The notes under the pieces: generated by a model
What the model was told of the DNA's origin: nothing
Seen by the model: only the letters and a program-made list of their open reading frames with translations
The model's database searches: none
Assembly (NCBI GenBank): GCA_028869135.1
Contig: JAGWTC010000004.1
Location: forward strand, 62,001-126,000
Source of the DNA: Rhodocyclaceae bacterium
Lineage (GTDB): Bacteria; Pseudomonadota; Gammaproteobacteria; Burkholderiales; Rhodocyclaceae
Direction: 5' to 3'
Length of the DNA stretch: 64,000 bases
Position numbers and translations under genes: made by a program
Shown here: piece by piece, positions 17,322 to 31,489 of the stretch
Position numbering within the stretch: position 1 is the first letter of the stretch
How the letters are laid out: every line of letters starts with the position of its first letter

Positions 17322-17340
17322 GTTGCATATAAAATGCAAC
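17322..17340 (-). promoter_or_regulatory. NsrR operator upstream of hmp
   Basis: GTTGCAT-N5-ATGCAAC is a perfect inverted repeat in an AT-rich stretch. Read on the hmp strand it is AAAGTTGCATTTTATATGC and onward, close to the known NsrR consensus with half-site AAGNTGCATTT. It lies between nsrR and hmp in the position of a promoter. Confidence 0.8.
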
Positions 17341-17415
17341 TTTAAATGCGGCCGCGTCCCAAAAAAATTTCAGGGCGGGAAAAAAGAAGTTGATCCCGGC
17401 GCGCGCCGGGCGAGA

Positions 17416-17874
17416 TCAGTGCGCGGGGTTCAGCGTCGCCATGTAATTGCGATGCATCGTAACGATTGCAGTCTCGGTACGGCCGGTGGACACATCGGCC
17501 AGAGAGTAACGGTTCATGCGTTCGTAGAAGGCACTCAAACCCGTGCTCAGTGCGCCCGTCAGCAGGCAGTTGCCGCCGAGCGCGCATGGCGGATCGTCGC
17601 AGTTCACCAGCGGCGGATCGCCTTCGAGGCCGCGCAGGACGTCGCCCAGACGAATGCTCTCCGCCGGCATGGCCAAGACGAGGCCACCGTTGCGGCCGCG
17701 CATGGCCTTGACCAGCCCAAGCTTGCCGAGCCGATTGGCCACCTTGATCAGGTGATTGTGGGGTACTTCGAACTGACCGGCAATTTCGGCGATCGTGATG
17801 GGCGTGGTGCGATCGTTCTTGCTCAGATACATCAGCATGCGCAAGCCAAAATCGGTGAAACGTGTGAGCTGCAT
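17416..17874 (-). CDS. nsrR: Rrf2-family nitric oxide-sensing repressor NsrR
   Basis: The 152-residue protein has an N-terminal winged helix (MQLTRFTDFGLRMLMYL, then a recognition region around 28-50) and three cysteines C92, C97 and C103 spaced C-x4-C-x5-C, as in NsrR, which hold the NO-sensitive [Fe-S] cluster. NO destroys or nitrosylates the cluster and releases operators such as the one at 17322. The related IscR uses a different cysteine spacing. It lies 173 bases upstream of hmp on the same strand, so it either has its own transcript or extends into hmp. Confidence 0.93.
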   Translation of the reverse strand: MQLTRFTDFGLRMLMYLSKNDRTTPITIAEIAGQFEVPHNHLIKVANRLGKLGLVKAMRGRNGGLVLAMPAESIRLGDVLRGLEGDPPLVNCDDPPCALGGNCLLTGALSTGLSAFYERMNRYSLADVSTGRTETAIVTMHRNYMATLNPAH

Positions 17875-17916
17875 GGTGGGGCGGACTCAAGGTGGAGGGT
17901 ATGCTTCAGAATACAT

Positions 17917-17940
17917 AAGTTGCATCAACAAAACAACTAA
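17917..17940 (-). promoter_or_regulatory. Possible NsrR half-site upstream of nsrR
   Basis: AAGTTGCAT matches one NsrR half-site exactly; the second arm (AAAACAACT) is degenerate. It sits about 43 bases before the nsrR start and suggests weak autoregulation. Confidence 0.4.
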
Positions 17941-18166
17941 AAATTTCAAATAACGTCAATATGTTAGCTTGCTTCCCCCGATGCGAGATGCCCTGCTTCC
18001 GTGCCTTGGCAACAGCTGCGGGCGGCCGGCAAATGCCCCGGTAGCGGCTGTTGGCACGCAGGCAATCAGTAGCGGCTGCGGATGTACGCATACGCCGGTT
18101 CCGTTCCCCGTGAGTGTTGGCAGCAAGTCAGTTACTCTAGCGACGTCTGATCTCAAGGAGCAGAAA
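17941..18166. other. Intergenic region between nsrR and the dehydrogenase gene
   Basis: The whole nsrR-dehydrogenase gap is 292 bases. Apart from the nsrR half-site it holds a direct repeat GTAGCGGCTG (18040 and 18069 areas) and an AAGGAG ribosome binding site at 18155. No gene or RNA is apparent. Confidence 0.5.
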
Positions 18167-19180
18167 ATGAAAGCCATCGGCTATCGCAACATCGGTTCCA
18201 TCGACAGGGAGGATGCGCTGCTCGATCTGACGCTGCCGCGTCCGGCGCCGAGCGGCCGCGACCTGCTCGTCGAAGTGCAGGCGGTATCGGTCAATCCGGT
18301 CGATACCAAGATTCGGCGTAGCGCGGCACCCGAGGGAGGACAGGCGCGCGTGCTCGGTTTCGATGCAGTCGGTATCGTGCGCGAAATCGGGCCCGAAGCG
18401 AGCCTGTTCAAGGTCGGCGACGCAGTCTGGTACGCCGGCGCGATTGACCGTCCCGGCAGTAATAGCGAATTTCAGCTCGTCGATGAACGCATCGTCGGCG
18501 TCAAGCCCGGGACGCTTGCGCCTGAAGACGCCGCCGCGCTGCCGCTGACGGCGGTCACTGCCTGGGAGCTGCTGTTCGATCGCATGCAGGTGCCGCGTGC
18601 CAGCGCAGCGCCCGCATCACTGCTGGTCGTCGGCGCCGCCGGCGGCGTCGGCTCGATCCTGATCCAACTGGCACGGCAACTGACCGATTTGACGATAATC
18701 GGCACCGCCTCGCGGGCGGAAACCCGCGACTGGGTGATGAAGATGGGCGCACATCACGTGATCGATCATGGCCAGCCCCTGGCGGCGCAAATCGGCGCGC
18801 TGCCGGTACCGCCGGTCATGTATGTCGCAAGCCTGACCCATACCGCGCAACACTTTGCGCAGATCGTCGAGCTCATTGCGCCGCAGGGCAAGCTCGCGCT
18901 GATCGACGATCCGGCCGAACTCATTGATGTGCGGCTGCTGAAACGCAAGAGCATCAGCCTGCACTGGGAACTGATGTTCACGCGTTCGCTGTTCCACACT
19001 GCGGACATGGATGCGCAACACAAAATGCTGAACGAAGTCTCGGCCCTTGTCGATCAGGGGCGCATCCGCAGCACGGCAACGAAGCATCTGGGCACCATCA
19101 ACGCGACCAACCTCAAGGAGGCGCACCGTCTGCTCGAAACCGGAAGCAGCATCGGCAAGATCGTCCTGTCCGGCTTCTAG
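18167..19180 (+). CDS. Zinc-type alcohol dehydrogenase family quinone oxidoreductase-like protein
   Basis: The 337-residue medium-chain dehydrogenase has the GroES-like N-terminal domain (VNPVDTKIRR, GFDAVGIV) and a Rossmann domain with LLVVGAAGGVGSILIQLA. The catalytic zinc ligands of true alcohol dehydrogenases are missing, so despite the family name (TIGR02817 type) it is probably a zinc-free NADPH-dependent enone or quinone reductase. An AAGGAG site fixes ATG 18167. It is monocistronic, next to the NO-response genes but with no visible NsrR site of its own. Confidence 0.88.
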   Translation: MKAIGYRNIGSIDREDALLDLTLPRPAPSGRDLLVEVQAVSVNPVDTKIRRSAAPEGGQARVLGFDAVGIVREIGPEASLFKVGDAVWYAGAIDRPGSNSEFQLVDERIVGVKPGTLAPEDAAALPLTAVTAWELLFDRMQVPRASAAPASLLVVGAAGGVGSILIQLARQLTDLTIIGTASRAETRDWVMKMGAHHVIDHGQPLAAQIGALPVPPVMYVASLTHTAQHFAQIVELIAPQGKLALIDDPAELIDVRLLKRKSISLHWELMFTRSLFHTADMDAQHKMLNEVSALVDQGRIRSTATKHLGTINATNLKEAHRLLETGSSIGKIVLSGF

Positions 19181-19250
19181 CCCGACAGCAGGGAAGCGGC
19201 AACGCGACGGCCATCGTTTAATATCGGCCTTTTGATCGATGGAAACGATA

Positions 19251-19661
19251 ATGAAACGCTACGCCCTGCTCTCCGCCCTTCTGCTTTCCGCTCTCGCCCA
19301 GGCAGCCGGCACGCCGGCCGCCAAGGACACCAAGACGCCGTCCGGCATCGTCATCAAGATGCAGAAGGAAGGCAGCGGCGCCAGCCCCAAGGCGAGCGAT
19401 ACGGTCAAGGTGCACTATCGCGGCACGCTTGCCGATGGCACCGAATTCGACAGCTCCTACAAGCGCGGCGAGCCGACCTCCTTCCCGCTCACGCACGTCA
19501 TTCCGTGCTGGACCGAGGGCATCCAGTTGCTCAAGGTTGGCGGCAAGGCGACGCTGACCTGTCCACCCAATCTGGCCTATGGCAGTCGCGGTGCCGGCGG
19601 CGTGATCCCGCCCAATGCCACGCTGACCTTTGAAGTGGAATTGCTGGCGATCGAGAAGTAG
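19251..19661 (+). CDS. Periplasmic FKBP-type peptidyl-prolyl isomerase
   Basis: The 136-residue protein has a signal peptide (MKRYALLSALLLSALAQAA) and one FKBP domain with VHYRGTLADGTEFDSSY, the family fold signature, and LAYGSRGAGGVIPPNATLTF. It catalyses prolyl cis-trans isomerisation, likely in the periplasm. The dimerisation domain of FkpA/Mip is absent. Two cysteines (IPCW and LTCPP) could form a disulphide after export. ATG 19251 is preferred over ATG 19239 because the basic n-region follows directly. It converges on the DUF3820 gene. Confidence 0.92.
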   Translation: MKRYALLSALLLSALAQAAGTPAAKDTKTPSGIVIKMQKEGSGASPKASDTVKVHYRGTLADGTEFDSSYKRGEPTSFPLTHVIPCWTEGIQLLKVGGKATLTCPPNLAYGSRGAGGVIPPNATLTFEVELLAIEK

Positions 19662-19720
19662 TTCGGCAGGGTTTAACCGTAGCGAGACCGGGCGCCGCCG
19701 CGGTATTTCCAAGGCCTCTA

Positions 19721-19933
19721 CTAGCGTTTGCGCAGGGGGTCGAGCAAAGGCTTCAGGCCGTTGTGATCGATCTCCAGCGCCAACGCCAGCAAGCGCCCGA
19801 TCTCGCCGGACGGAAAGCCCTTGCGGGCGAACCATGCAAGATAGTTGCCCGGCAGATCGGCCAGCAGCCAACCCTTGTACTTGCCAAATGGCATGTGCAG
19901 GGTGACCAGGCGCTGCAGGTCTTCCGGGTTCAT
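19721..19933 (-). CDS. DUF3820 family protein
   Basis: The 70-residue protein contains MPFGKYKGWLLADLPGNYLAWF, which in shorter form (FGKYKG, LPGNYLAWF) is the signature of DUF3820, a family related to putative quorum-sensing-regulated virulence factors with unknown biochemical role. Its ATG overlaps the dusC stop codon (ATGA), so its translation is coupled to dusC. It is soluble and slightly basic. A link to tRNA modification is suggested only by this coupling. Confidence 0.85.
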   Translation of the reverse strand: MNPEDLQRLVTLHMPFGKYKGWLLADLPGNYLAWFARKGFPSGEIGRLLALALEIDHNGLKPLLDPLRKR

Positions 19934-20928
19934 GCCGCAACCCTTCCGGATGCCACGTCGATGCCATGCGCATGCAGCACGCCATCGATGGCGACGGCGC
20001 TGCGCATCTCTCGCAGAGCCCGATAAAGGGCCTCGGCCTGGGGATAGTTGCGCCGCATCAGGCCGAGCCACTGCTTTAAGCGCCCCGGCGTATGTTGTGC
20101 GGGCAGCTTGCGGTTGACCAGCAGCCAGAAGCGGGCAATCAGCGAGCAGATATCGTCCCAATCCGCTTGCGCCGGATTCGGCCTTGCGCCGCTCTTCAGC
20201 CACGTACGAATGCGCGTCGCCAGCAGCGGGTCGGCCACCGCACCGCGGCCCAGCATGACATCCTCGCAACCACAGATGGCGCGGATGCCGATATAGTCGT
20301 CCAGCGTCCACACTTCGCCGTTCGCGATCAGCGGAATTTGCAGCGTGTCGCGTATTCTCGCCAGCCATTCCCAGCGCGCCGGCGGCTTGTAGCCGTCCTG
20401 CCGGGTACGCGCATGCACGACGAGAGACTCCGCTCCGCCTTCAGCCAGGGCGCAGGCACATTCCAGCGCGCGCGAGGTATCGTCGATGCCGAGCCGCATC
20501 TTGGCGCTGACCGGAATTTCCAGCGGCACCGCCATGCGAACCGCGCTCACGATGGCATGCAGCAGCTCGGGCTCGCCCAGCAAGGCCGCGCCGCCGCGAT
20601 GGCGATTGACCAGCGGGGCCGGGCAGCCGAAATTGATGTCGATGCCCGCCGGCCCGAGCTTGGCCAGATGGGCCGCATTGCGCGCCATCATCTCCGGATC
20701 GGATCCGAGCAACTGGATACGCGTAGCCGTCCCCGTCGGCGTGCGCGAACCCAGCTTCAACTCCGGCGACATGCGCATATAGCTGCCATGCGGCAAGACC
20801 GTGCCGGTGACCCGCACGAATTCCGTTACGCACCAGTCGTAGGCACCCGTGCTCGTCAGAACGTCGCGCAAGACATCGTCGGCGAGCCCCTCCATGGGGG
20901 CCAGAATCAAGCGGGATGGTGATGGCAT
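19930..20928 (-). CDS. dusC: tRNA-dihydrouridine synthase (DusC type, U16)
   Basis: The 332-residue flavoenzyme reduces a uridine in the tRNA D-loop with FMN and NADPH. APMEGLADDVLRDVL is the DusC-type N-terminal motif, NFGCPAPLVNRHRGGAALL contains the catalytic cysteine, and VSAKMRLGIDD and VHARTRQDGYKPPARWE are family blocks. The ME pair in APMEG and overall form favour DusC rather than DusA or DusB. ATG 20928 is chosen at the conserved start; the reading frame is open upstream but not conserved in type. It is followed by the overlapping DUF3820 gene. Confidence 0.93.
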   Translation of the reverse strand: MPSPSRLILAPMEGLADDVLRDVLTSTGAYDWCVTEFVRVTGTVLPHGSYMRMSPELKLGSRTPTGTATRIQLLGSDPEMMARNAAHLAKLGPAGIDINFGCPAPLVNRHRGGAALLGEPELLHAIVSAVRMAVPLEIPVSAKMRLGIDDTSRALECACALAEGGAESLVVHARTRQDGYKPPARWEWLARIRDTLQIPLIANGEVWTLDDYIGIRAICGCEDVMLGRGAVADPLLATRIRTWLKSGARPNPAQADWDDICSLIARFWLLVNRKLPAQHTPGRLKQWLGLMRRNYPQAEALYRALREMRSAVAIDGVLHAHGIDVASGRVAA

Positions 20929-21185
20929 ATAAGAAAGCGATGGTGGCTCGATCGAGACACCATGCCGATATCGAGTAGCGTGAATTCTATCGTTTCCGGG
21001 CACCCGGCGAAGGCATCGCATGCCGTCTTCGGCCGGCTTATCCAGCCGGACCATTCGGCGCAAAGTTAAAGTGATTTGGAAAGAGAGGAAAGCCTCTTCC
21101 TACACCGCGGAGCGGAGTGTGCCGACACCCGGACACTAAGCGTCGGGCATATCTTGGACCCACCCAAGTCACCTGGAGCACGATC

Positions 21186-21344
21186 ATGAAAGACTTGCGC
21201 TTCGCGCTGACGGCCGTCGCCGCCTTTTCGGCCTTCAGCCTCTACCTGATCGGCATGAGCGAGGCCGAAGACCCGGTCGCCATCGCCACGGTTTCCTTGC
21301 TGCCCATACTCGGCGGGCTTTTTCTGGCCTCCGGCACCGACTAG
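21186..21344 (+). CDS. Unknown 52-residue small membrane protein
   Basis: The peptide MKDLRFALTAVAAF and onward forms two hydrophobic segments (about 5-22 and 31-47) joined by a short acidic loop SEAEDP, and ends in SGTD. A GGAG lies eight bases before ATG 21186, and a strong terminator follows the stop by eight bases, so the gene has its own transcription unit. I do not recognise the family; an inner-membrane small protein is the most that can be said. Confidence 0.6.
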   Translation: MKDLRFALTAVAAFSAFSLYLIGMSEAEDPVAIATVSLLPILGGLFLASGTD

Positions 21345-21352
21345 CAGACAAC

Positions 21353-21380
21353 AAAAAGCCACTCCGCGGAGTGGCTTTTT
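21353..21380. terminator. Bidirectional intrinsic terminator
   Basis: A perfect 13-bp stem (AAAAAGCCACTCC / GGAGTGGCTTTTT) with a two-base nominal loop has an A-run on one side and a T-run on the other. It serves the 52-residue gene and the convergent universal stress protein gene. Confidence 0.9.
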
Positions 21381-21396
21381 TGAGCGGCGATGGCGC

Positions 21397-21822
21397 TTAC
21401 TTGACCAGCAGCACCGGCTGCTTGGCGGTTGCCAGGACGCGCTGGGCGACCGATCCGATCAGCAGATCGGCGATGCCGCTACGGCCCTTGGAGCCCATGA
21501 TGATCATGTCGAACTTGCCGGTATTGGCGAACTTGACGATCTCCTCCGACACGTGGCCGATGACGATGGCCTGATCGTACTTGACGCCGTTATCCACGAG
21601 CACCTTGCGTGCCGACTTCAGTTCCTTCTCGCTCAGCTCGCGCAGGTAGGACTCGACTTCCGCCTTGCCGACAAATTGCGCGGCATGGCGCAGGCCCGTA
21701 TCGTCATGAACGCTGATCAGCGTGATCTTGTCGTTCGAGCGCATGTTCGCCACCAGTTTGGCGGCATATTTGACGGCGCTCAGTGCATGCTTGGAACCAT
21801 CGGTGGCGACAAGAATCTTCAC
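21397..21822 (-). CDS. Universal stress protein, UspA family
   Basis: The 141-residue single-domain protein begins MKILVATDGSKHALSA and carries GSKGRSGIADLLIGSVAQRV, the G-x2-G-x9-G(S/T) ATP-binding motif, so it is of the nucleotide-binding class. Such proteins support survival in growth arrest or low oxygen. It starts with GTG 21822 behind an AAGGAG site. It stands alone between glmS (upstream, 82 bases away) and a terminator, and a separate promoter is likely. Confidence 0.94.
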   Translation of the reverse strand: MKILVATDGSKHALSAVKYAAKLVANMRSNDKITLISVHDDTGLRHAAQFVGKAEVESYLRELSEKELKSARKVLVDNGVKYDQAIVIGHVSEEIVKFANTGKFDMIIMGSKGRSGIADLLIGSVAQRVLATAKQPVLLVK

Positions 21823-21904
21823 TTTCTTCTCCTTGAGTGGTTGGAAAACTACAAGTTCAGGCTACGGCCAACGGCAGTCGGGGCCTTTGATCTAAAACAA
21901 GTCC

Positions 21905-23725
21905 CTATTCAACGGTCACCGATTTGGCCAGATTACGCGGCTTGTCCACATCGGTGCCCTTGACCAAGGCCACATGGTAAGACAGCAGTTGCAAAGGTAC
22001 CACATGCAGGATGGGCGACAAGAGACCGTAGTGCTCGGGCAGGCGCAGGATGTGCACGCCTTCGGATTCCGGCACCTCCGAATCCCGGTCGGCGAACACA
22101 TAAAGCTGGCCGCCGCGCGCCTTGACCTCCTGGAGATTGGACTTGAGCTTTTCCAGCAGCGTGTCGTTCGGCGCCACCGAGATCACCGGCATGTCGCGAT
22201 CCACCAGCGCCAGAGGGCCGTGCTTCAGCTCGCCGGCAGCATAGGCCTCGGCATGGATGTAGGAAATTTCCTTGAGCTTGAGCGCACCTTCGAGGGCGAT
22301 CGGATAGTGATGGCCGCGCCCGAGGAAAAGCGCATGCTGCTTGTGCGCAAAGTGCTGGGCCCAGGCTTCGATCTGCGGCTCGATATCGAGCACCTTCTTT
22401 ACTGCCACCGGCAGATGACGCAAGGCCTGCAGATGATTCTGCTCGTCCTGGACCGACAGGCGCCCCTGCTGCTTCGCCAGCGCCAGCGTCAGCAGGGCCA
22501 GCGCGGCAAGCTGCGTGGTGAAGGCCTTGGTCGAGGCGACGCCGATCTCGGGGCCGGCGCGCGTCAGGAAACGCAATGCACACTCGCGCACGATGGCCGA
22601 TTCGGCCACATTGCAAATGGCCAGCGTCATCAACTGACCGCGTTCCTTGGCATAGCGCACGGCAGCCAGCGTATCGGCCGTTTCGCCGCTTTGCGAAATG
22701 GCGACGACGAGTTGCTCGGGGTCGTGCACGGAAAGCCGATAGCGGTACTCGCTGGCGATTTCCACGGTGCAGGGAATGCCGGCCAACTGCTCGATCCAGT
22801 AGCGGGCGACCAGGCCGGAATGGTAGCTGGTGCCGCAGGCCAGGATCAGCACCGACCTGGCCCTGGCCAGCAAGGTGCTGGCTTCGGCGCCGAATATCTG
22901 CGGCTGTATCGTCTGCGAGCCACCGACCATTTCCAGCGTATTCGCCAGCGCCTGCGGCTGCTCGAAGATTTCCTTCTGCATGTAGTGCCGGAAGCTGCCG
23001 AGTTCGACCGCATCGGCGGACAGACTGCTCTCATGCACGGGGCGCGTCACGGCGCTACCGTCGGGGCGGACGATGCGCACACCGTTCTGGCTGATCTCGG
23101 CAATGTCACCGTCCTCCAGATAGACCATGTTGCGCGTCACCTGCAGCAACGCGGAAGCATCCGAAGCGGCGTAGTTGCCGTCGCTGCCCAGACCCAGCAA
23201 CAGCGGCGCACCGTGGCGGGCGACGACGATACGCTGGTCATTTTCGTGAATCACGGCGATTGCGTAAGCGCCGTGGAAGCGCGCGGTCGCGAGGCGGACC
23301 GCTTCGAACAGGTCCGGCGTGGTCTTCATGACCTGGTGGATCAGATGCGCGATGACCTCGGTGTCGGTATCCGAAGTAAAGGCGTAGCCCTGGCTGGTCA
23401 GCTCGGCCTTGATCTCGGCATAGTTCTCGATGATGCCGTTATGAACGACAGCGAGGCCGGAGGAGATATGCGGATGTGCGTTGCGCTCAGAGGGCACGCC
23501 ATGCGTGGCCCAGCGCGTGTGCGCAATGCCTTGCACCGCGCTCTTGCCATCGGCCTGACTGGCGAGTTCGGCGACACGACCAACACTGCGCAGACGATTA
23601 AGGCCGTTGTCGCCCAGATAGGCGAGGCCGGCCGAATCATAACCGCGGTATTCGAGCTTGTTGAGGCCCTCGATCAGGACCGGAACGACATTGCGTTTTG
23701 CAACGGCTGCGACGATGCCACACAT
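21905..23725 (-). CDS. glmS: Glutamine-fructose-6-phosphate aminotransferase
   Basis: The 606-residue enzyme makes glucosamine-6-phosphate from fructose-6-phosphate and glutamine, the first step to UDP-GlcNAc. The N-terminal glutaminase has the nucleophile C2 ([12 protein letters not shown]) and [10 protein letters not shown]; the isomerase half has two SIS domains with [10 protein letters not shown] and [10 protein letters not shown]. The end KSVTVE is the family C-terminus. It starts 27 bases after glmU on the same strand, forming a two-gene operon. No glmS ribozyme is expected or seen in this proteobacterium. Confidence 0.98.
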   Translation of the reverse strand: MCGIVAAVAKRNVVPVLIEGLNKLEYRGYDSAGLAYLGDNGLNRLRSVGRVAELASQADGKSAVQGIAHTRWATHGVPSERNAHPHISSGLAVVHNGIIENYAEIKAELTSQGYAFTSDTDTEVIAHLIHQVMKTTPDLFEAVRLATARFHGAYAIAVIHENDQRIVVARHGAPLLLGLGSDGNYAASDASALLQVTRNMVYLEDGDIAEISQNGVRIVRPDGSAVTRPVHESSLSADAVELGSFRHYMQKEIFEQPQALANTLEMVGGSQTIQPQIFGAEASTLLARARSVLILACGTSYHSGLVARYWIEQLAGIPCTVEIASEYRYRLSVHDPEQLVVAISQSGETADTLAAVRYAKERGQLMTLAICNVAESAIVRECALRFLTRAGPEIGVASTKAFTTQLAALALLTLALAKQQGRLSVQDEQNHLQALRHLPVAVKKVLDIEPQIEAWAQHFAHKQHALFLGRGHHYPIALEGALKLKEISYIHAEAYAAGELKHGPLALVDRDMPVISVAPNDTLLEKLKSNLQEVKARGGQLYVFADRDSEVPESEGVHILRLPEHYGLLSPILHVVPLQLLSYHVALVKGTDVDKPRNLAKSVTVE

Positions 23726-23752
23726 TTGGGGGATCTCTTTCTTTGGCCGGAA

Positions 23753-25126
23753 TTACTTTTTAGTCTTGGTTGGCCGGCTCCAGCCGGCAACGGAGGTCTG
23801 CTTGGCGCGCGAAAGCGTGAGCTGCCCCTCGGGCGCCTCCTTGGTCAGTGTGGTGCCGGCGGCTATGGTCGCGCCTTTGCGTACGATGACCGGCGCGACC
23901 AGTTGAGTATCGCTGCCGATGAAAACATCGTCCTCGATGATCGTGTGATGCTTGTTGGCGCCGTCGTAATTGCAGATGATGGTGCCTGCGCCGACGTTGA
24001 CCCGGCTGCCGATGGTGGCGTCGCCGAGATAGGCATGATGATTGGCCTTGGAATGATCGGCGATGCTGGCATTCTTGACCTCGACGAAATTGCCGATATG
24101 CACGTCGCGTCCGAGCTTGGCGCCGGGGCGCAGGCGGGCGAACGGCCCGATCAGGCTTTCGTCGCCGACCGCCGCGTCGTCGATCAGGGTGAAGGGGTGT
24201 ATCACCGCGCCGGCGCCGATGCTGGCATTGCGGATCACGCAGTTGGCACTGATGTGCGCGCCGTCGCCGACGCTGACCTCGCCTTCGAACACGACATTGA
24301 CGTCGATGAAGACATCGCGACCGCAAGTCACCTCGCCGCGAATATCGATGCGCTTGGGATCGGCCAGCGTAACGCCCGCTTCCAGTAGTTGCAGGGCCAG
24401 ATTGTGCTGATGAATGCGCTCCAGTGCGGCGAGCTGCGCCTTGCTGTTCACGCCATCGATCTCCCAGTTGTCGCGCGGCTGCGTCGTGGCGATCGCCATG
24501 CCTTCCGCAACAGCCAGCGCCACGATATCGGTCAGGTAGTACTCGCCCTGCGCGTTCCCGTTGCCCAGCGTCGGCAGCCAGCGCTGCAAGGCGCCGGGCG
24601 GCGCCAGCATGATGCCGCTGTTGATTTCGGCAATCGCCTTTTCCTTGTCGCTGGCGTCCTTCTGCTCGACGATGCGCGTTACCTTGCCTGCTTCCCTGAC
24701 GATGCGGCCGTAGCCGGTCGGGTCCGGCAGCACGGCGGTCAGCAAGGCAAGATTGGCGCCGGCCTGTCGCAGCAGGGACTGCAGAGTCTCGACGCGCGTC
24801 AGCGGCACGTCGCCGTAAAGCACCAGCGTCGGCAGCGACGCATCGATCTGCGGAAGCGCCTGCATGACCGCATGGCCGGTGCCCAACTGCTCTTTTTGCT
24901 CGGCCCATTTCAGGTCGGCGTCGGCCGGCGCAGCGAAAGCGGCGCGCACCTGTTCGCCGCCGTGACCATAGACGACGCAGATATTGCTTGGCTTGAGGCT
25001 GCGCGCGGTGTCGATGACATGGCCGAGCAAAGGACGGCCCGCCAGCGCGTGCAGCACCTTGGGCCGATCGGAACGCATGCGCTTGCCTTGACCGGCAGCG
25101 AGAATGACGACGTTGAGCTTGTTCAT
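23753..25126 (-). CDS. glmU: Bifunctional GlcN-1-P acetyltransferase / UDP-GlcNAc pyrophosphorylase
   Basis: The 457-residue enzyme acetylates glucosamine-1-phosphate and couples it to UTP, giving UDP-GlcNAc for peptidoglycan and LPS. The N-terminal pyrophosphorylase has [18 protein letters not shown], and the C-terminal left-handed beta helix has many hexapeptide repeats such as [10 protein letters not shown] and [21 protein letters not shown] 25126 ([14 protein letters not shown]) is chosen over the in-frame upstream ATG by family N-terminus. It is the first gene of glmU-glmS; glmM is elsewhere. Confidence 0.98.
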   Translation of the reverse strand: MNKLNVVILAAGQGKRMRSDRPKVLHALAGRPLLGHVIDTARSLKPSNICVVYGHGGEQVRAAFAAPADADLKWAEQKEQLGTGHAVMQALPQIDASLPTLVLYGDVPLTRVETLQSLLRQAGANLALLTAVLPDPTGYGRIVREAGKVTRIVEQKDASDKEKAIAEINSGIMLAPPGALQRWLPTLGNGNAQGEYYLTDIVALAVAEGMAIATTQPRDNWEIDGVNSKAQLAALERIHQHNLALQLLEAGVTLADPKRIDIRGEVTCGRDVFIDVNVVFEGEVSVGDGAHISANCVIRNASIGAGAVIHPFTLIDDAAVGDESLIGPFARLRPGAKLGRDVHIGNFVEVKNASIADHSKANHHAYLGDATIGSRVNVGAGTIICNYDGANKHHTIIEDDVFIGSDTQLVAPVIVRKGATIAAGTTLTKEAPEGQLTLSRAKQTSVAGWSRPTKTKK

Positions 25127-25150
25127 GTGAATGAGATTAGGCGCCAAAAG

Positions 25151-25192
25151 AAAAGGCGCAGGGGGATTCTAAATCATCCTCCTGCGCCTTTT
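25151..25192 (-). terminator. Intrinsic terminator of gltBD
   Basis: A 12-bp stem (AAAAGGCGCAGG / CCTGCGCCTTTT) closes 20 bases after the gltD stop, and the minus strand continues with a T-rich CTTTT tail. It separates gltBD from glmU. Confidence 0.85.
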
Positions 25193-25211
25193 TGTGGCAA
25201 TCGTATTGCGA

Positions 25212-26687
25212 TTATCGGGGCAGCGTCGTACTACCCATCAGGAACTCATCAACTGCCCGCGCGGCCTGACGGCCCTCGCGGATGGCCCAGACCACCAACG
25301 ACTGGCCGCGACGCACGTCGCCGGCCGCAAACACGCCCGGTACGCTGGTGTAGTAGGCCTTGTCGCCCTCGGTATCGGCAGCGGCGTTGCCGCGATTGTC
25401 CTTGCCGACACCAAAGGCGTCGAGCATGCCGCCGACCGGCTGGGTGAAGCCCATGGCCAGGAAGACATGATCGGCCTTGATATCGAACTCGGAACCCGGC
25501 ACTTCCTTCATTTTGCCGTCCTTCCATTCGAGCTTGACGGCCTTGATAGCGGTCAGCTTGCCGTTCTTGCCGACGAATTCCTTGGTCGCGATCGACCAGT
25601 CGCGCTCGACGCCTTCCTCATGCGAGGACGAGGTGCGCAGCTTGAGCGGCCAGTACGGCCACACCAGCGGGCCGTTTTCGTGCTCGGGCGGTTGCGGCAG
25701 CAGCTCGATCTGGACAACCGAAGCGGCGCCATGACGATTGGAGGTGCCAACGCAATCGGAGCCGGTATCGCCGCCGCCGATGACGACGACATGCTTGCCG
25801 TGAACGTTGATCGGGTTCTTCGGGCCGTTCATCTTGCCGCCATTCACTTCCTTGTTCTGCGGGATCAGGAAGTCGAGCGCGTAGTGCACGCCCTGAAGGT
25901 TGCGGCCCGGCACCGGCAGATCGCGCGGCACTTCGGCGCCGCCGGCCAGAATTACGGCATCGAACTGCTTCTTGAGCTCTTCCGGCGTAACAGTCTTGGT
26001 AGCGTCGTTGTTGATGCCGGCCGGCAGTTGCGCCTTGGTCACCATGGTGCGCGTCTTGAAGCTCACGCCTTCCGCCTTCATTTGCGCAACGCGCCAGTCG
26101 ATCAGGCGCTTGTCCAGTTTGAAGTCGGGAATGCCGTAACGCAGCAGGCCGCCGAGTTCGTCGCTCTTCTCGAACACGGTCACGGCATGGCCGGCACGCG
26201 CCAGTTGCTGGGCGGCAGCAAGACCGGCGGGGCCGGAGCCGATCACGGCGATTTTCTTGCCGGTCTTGTGGGTGGCCGGTTGCGGCACGACCCAGCCATT
26301 TTCGCCGGCCTTGTCGATAATGGCACGCTCGATCGACTTGATGCCGACCGGCTCGCCCTGGATATTCAGCGTGCAGGCGGCTTCGCACGGCGCCGGGCAG
26401 ATGCGACTGGTGAACTCGGGAAAATTGTTGGTCGAGTGCAGGACCTCGATGGCCTGACGCCAGTTGCCCTTGTAGACCAGATCGTTCCAGTCCGGAATGA
26501 TATTGTTGACCGGGCAGCCGCTGTTGCAGAAAGGAACACCGCAATCCATGCAGCGCGCACCCTGCTTGCCGGCATCCGCATCGGACAGCGCGAGCACGAA
26601 CTCCTTGTAGTTCCTGACGCGATCCTTTACGTCCAGATAGCTTTCATCGATACGGTGAAGTTCGAGAAATCCTGTGGGCTTGCCCAT
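25212..26687 (-). CDS. gltD: Glutamate synthase [NADPH] small subunit
   Basis: The 491-residue subunit takes electrons from NADPH via FAD and [4Fe-4S] centres and passes them to GltB. Cysteine clusters [14 protein letters not shown] and CPAPCEAAC lie in the first 105 residues. FAD motif [19 protein letters not shown] and NADPH motif [15 protein letters not shown] follow, and [16 protein letters not shown] near the end completes the FAD site. It is 113 bases downstream of gltB, with a hairpin between them. Confidence 0.98.
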   Translation of the reverse strand: MGKPTGFLELHRIDESYLDVKDRVRNYKEFVLALSDADAGKQGARCMDCGVPFCNSGCPVNNIIPDWNDLVYKGNWRQAIEVLHSTNNFPEFTSRICPAPCEAACTLNIQGEPVGIKSIERAIIDKAGENGWVVPQPATHKTGKKIAVIGSGPAGLAAAQQLARAGHAVTVFEKSDELGGLLRYGIPDFKLDKRLIDWRVAQMKAEGVSFKTRTMVTKAQLPAGINNDATKTVTPEELKKQFDAVILAGGAEVPRDLPVPGRNLQGVHYALDFLIPQNKEVNGGKMNGPKNPINVHGKHVVVIGGGDTGSDCVGTSNRHGAASVVQIELLPQPPEHENGPLVWPYWPLKLRTSSSHEEGVERDWSIATKEFVGKNGKLTAIKAVKLEWKDGKMKEVPGSEFDIKADHVFLAMGFTQPVGGMLDAFGVGKDNRGNAAADTEGDKAYYTSVPGVFAAGDVRRGQSLVVWAIREGRQAARAVDEFLMGSTTLPR

Positions 26688-26755
26688 TTATACAACCTCA
26701 ATCACGCCGCACTGCGCGGCTACAAATTATCGGGGAGTTCTGCAACGCAGGCTTT

Positions 26756-26792
26756 TGCGATCGGCGCCGTCCTCACGGCAGCGCCGATCGCA
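26756..26792 (-). repeat. Hairpin between gltB and gltD
   Basis: TGCGATCGGCGC and GCGCCGATCGCA form a perfect 12-bp stem with a 13-base loop that can pair further (CGT/ACG). It begins nine bases after the gltB stop. No U-run follows on the transcribed strand, so it may protect or process the mRNA or modestly lower gltD transcription. Confidence 0.65.
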
Positions 26793-26800
26793 GCAGCAGG

Positions 26801-31435
<4,635 letters not shown>

Positions 31436-31489
31436 CCTGTTTTTCCTCAACAAAAACAATCAGCCACGCAAAAGGCCGAACGGCGCCTC

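Noticed and set aside
17299-17940. A 213-codon frame over nsrR
   Set aside because: It is antisense to nsrR and crosses both NsrR-type operators.
21974-24388. An 804-codon open frame opposite glmS and glmU
   Set aside because: It spans two conserved genes on the other strand, has no initiation signal and shows shadow composition rich in Arg, His and Gln.
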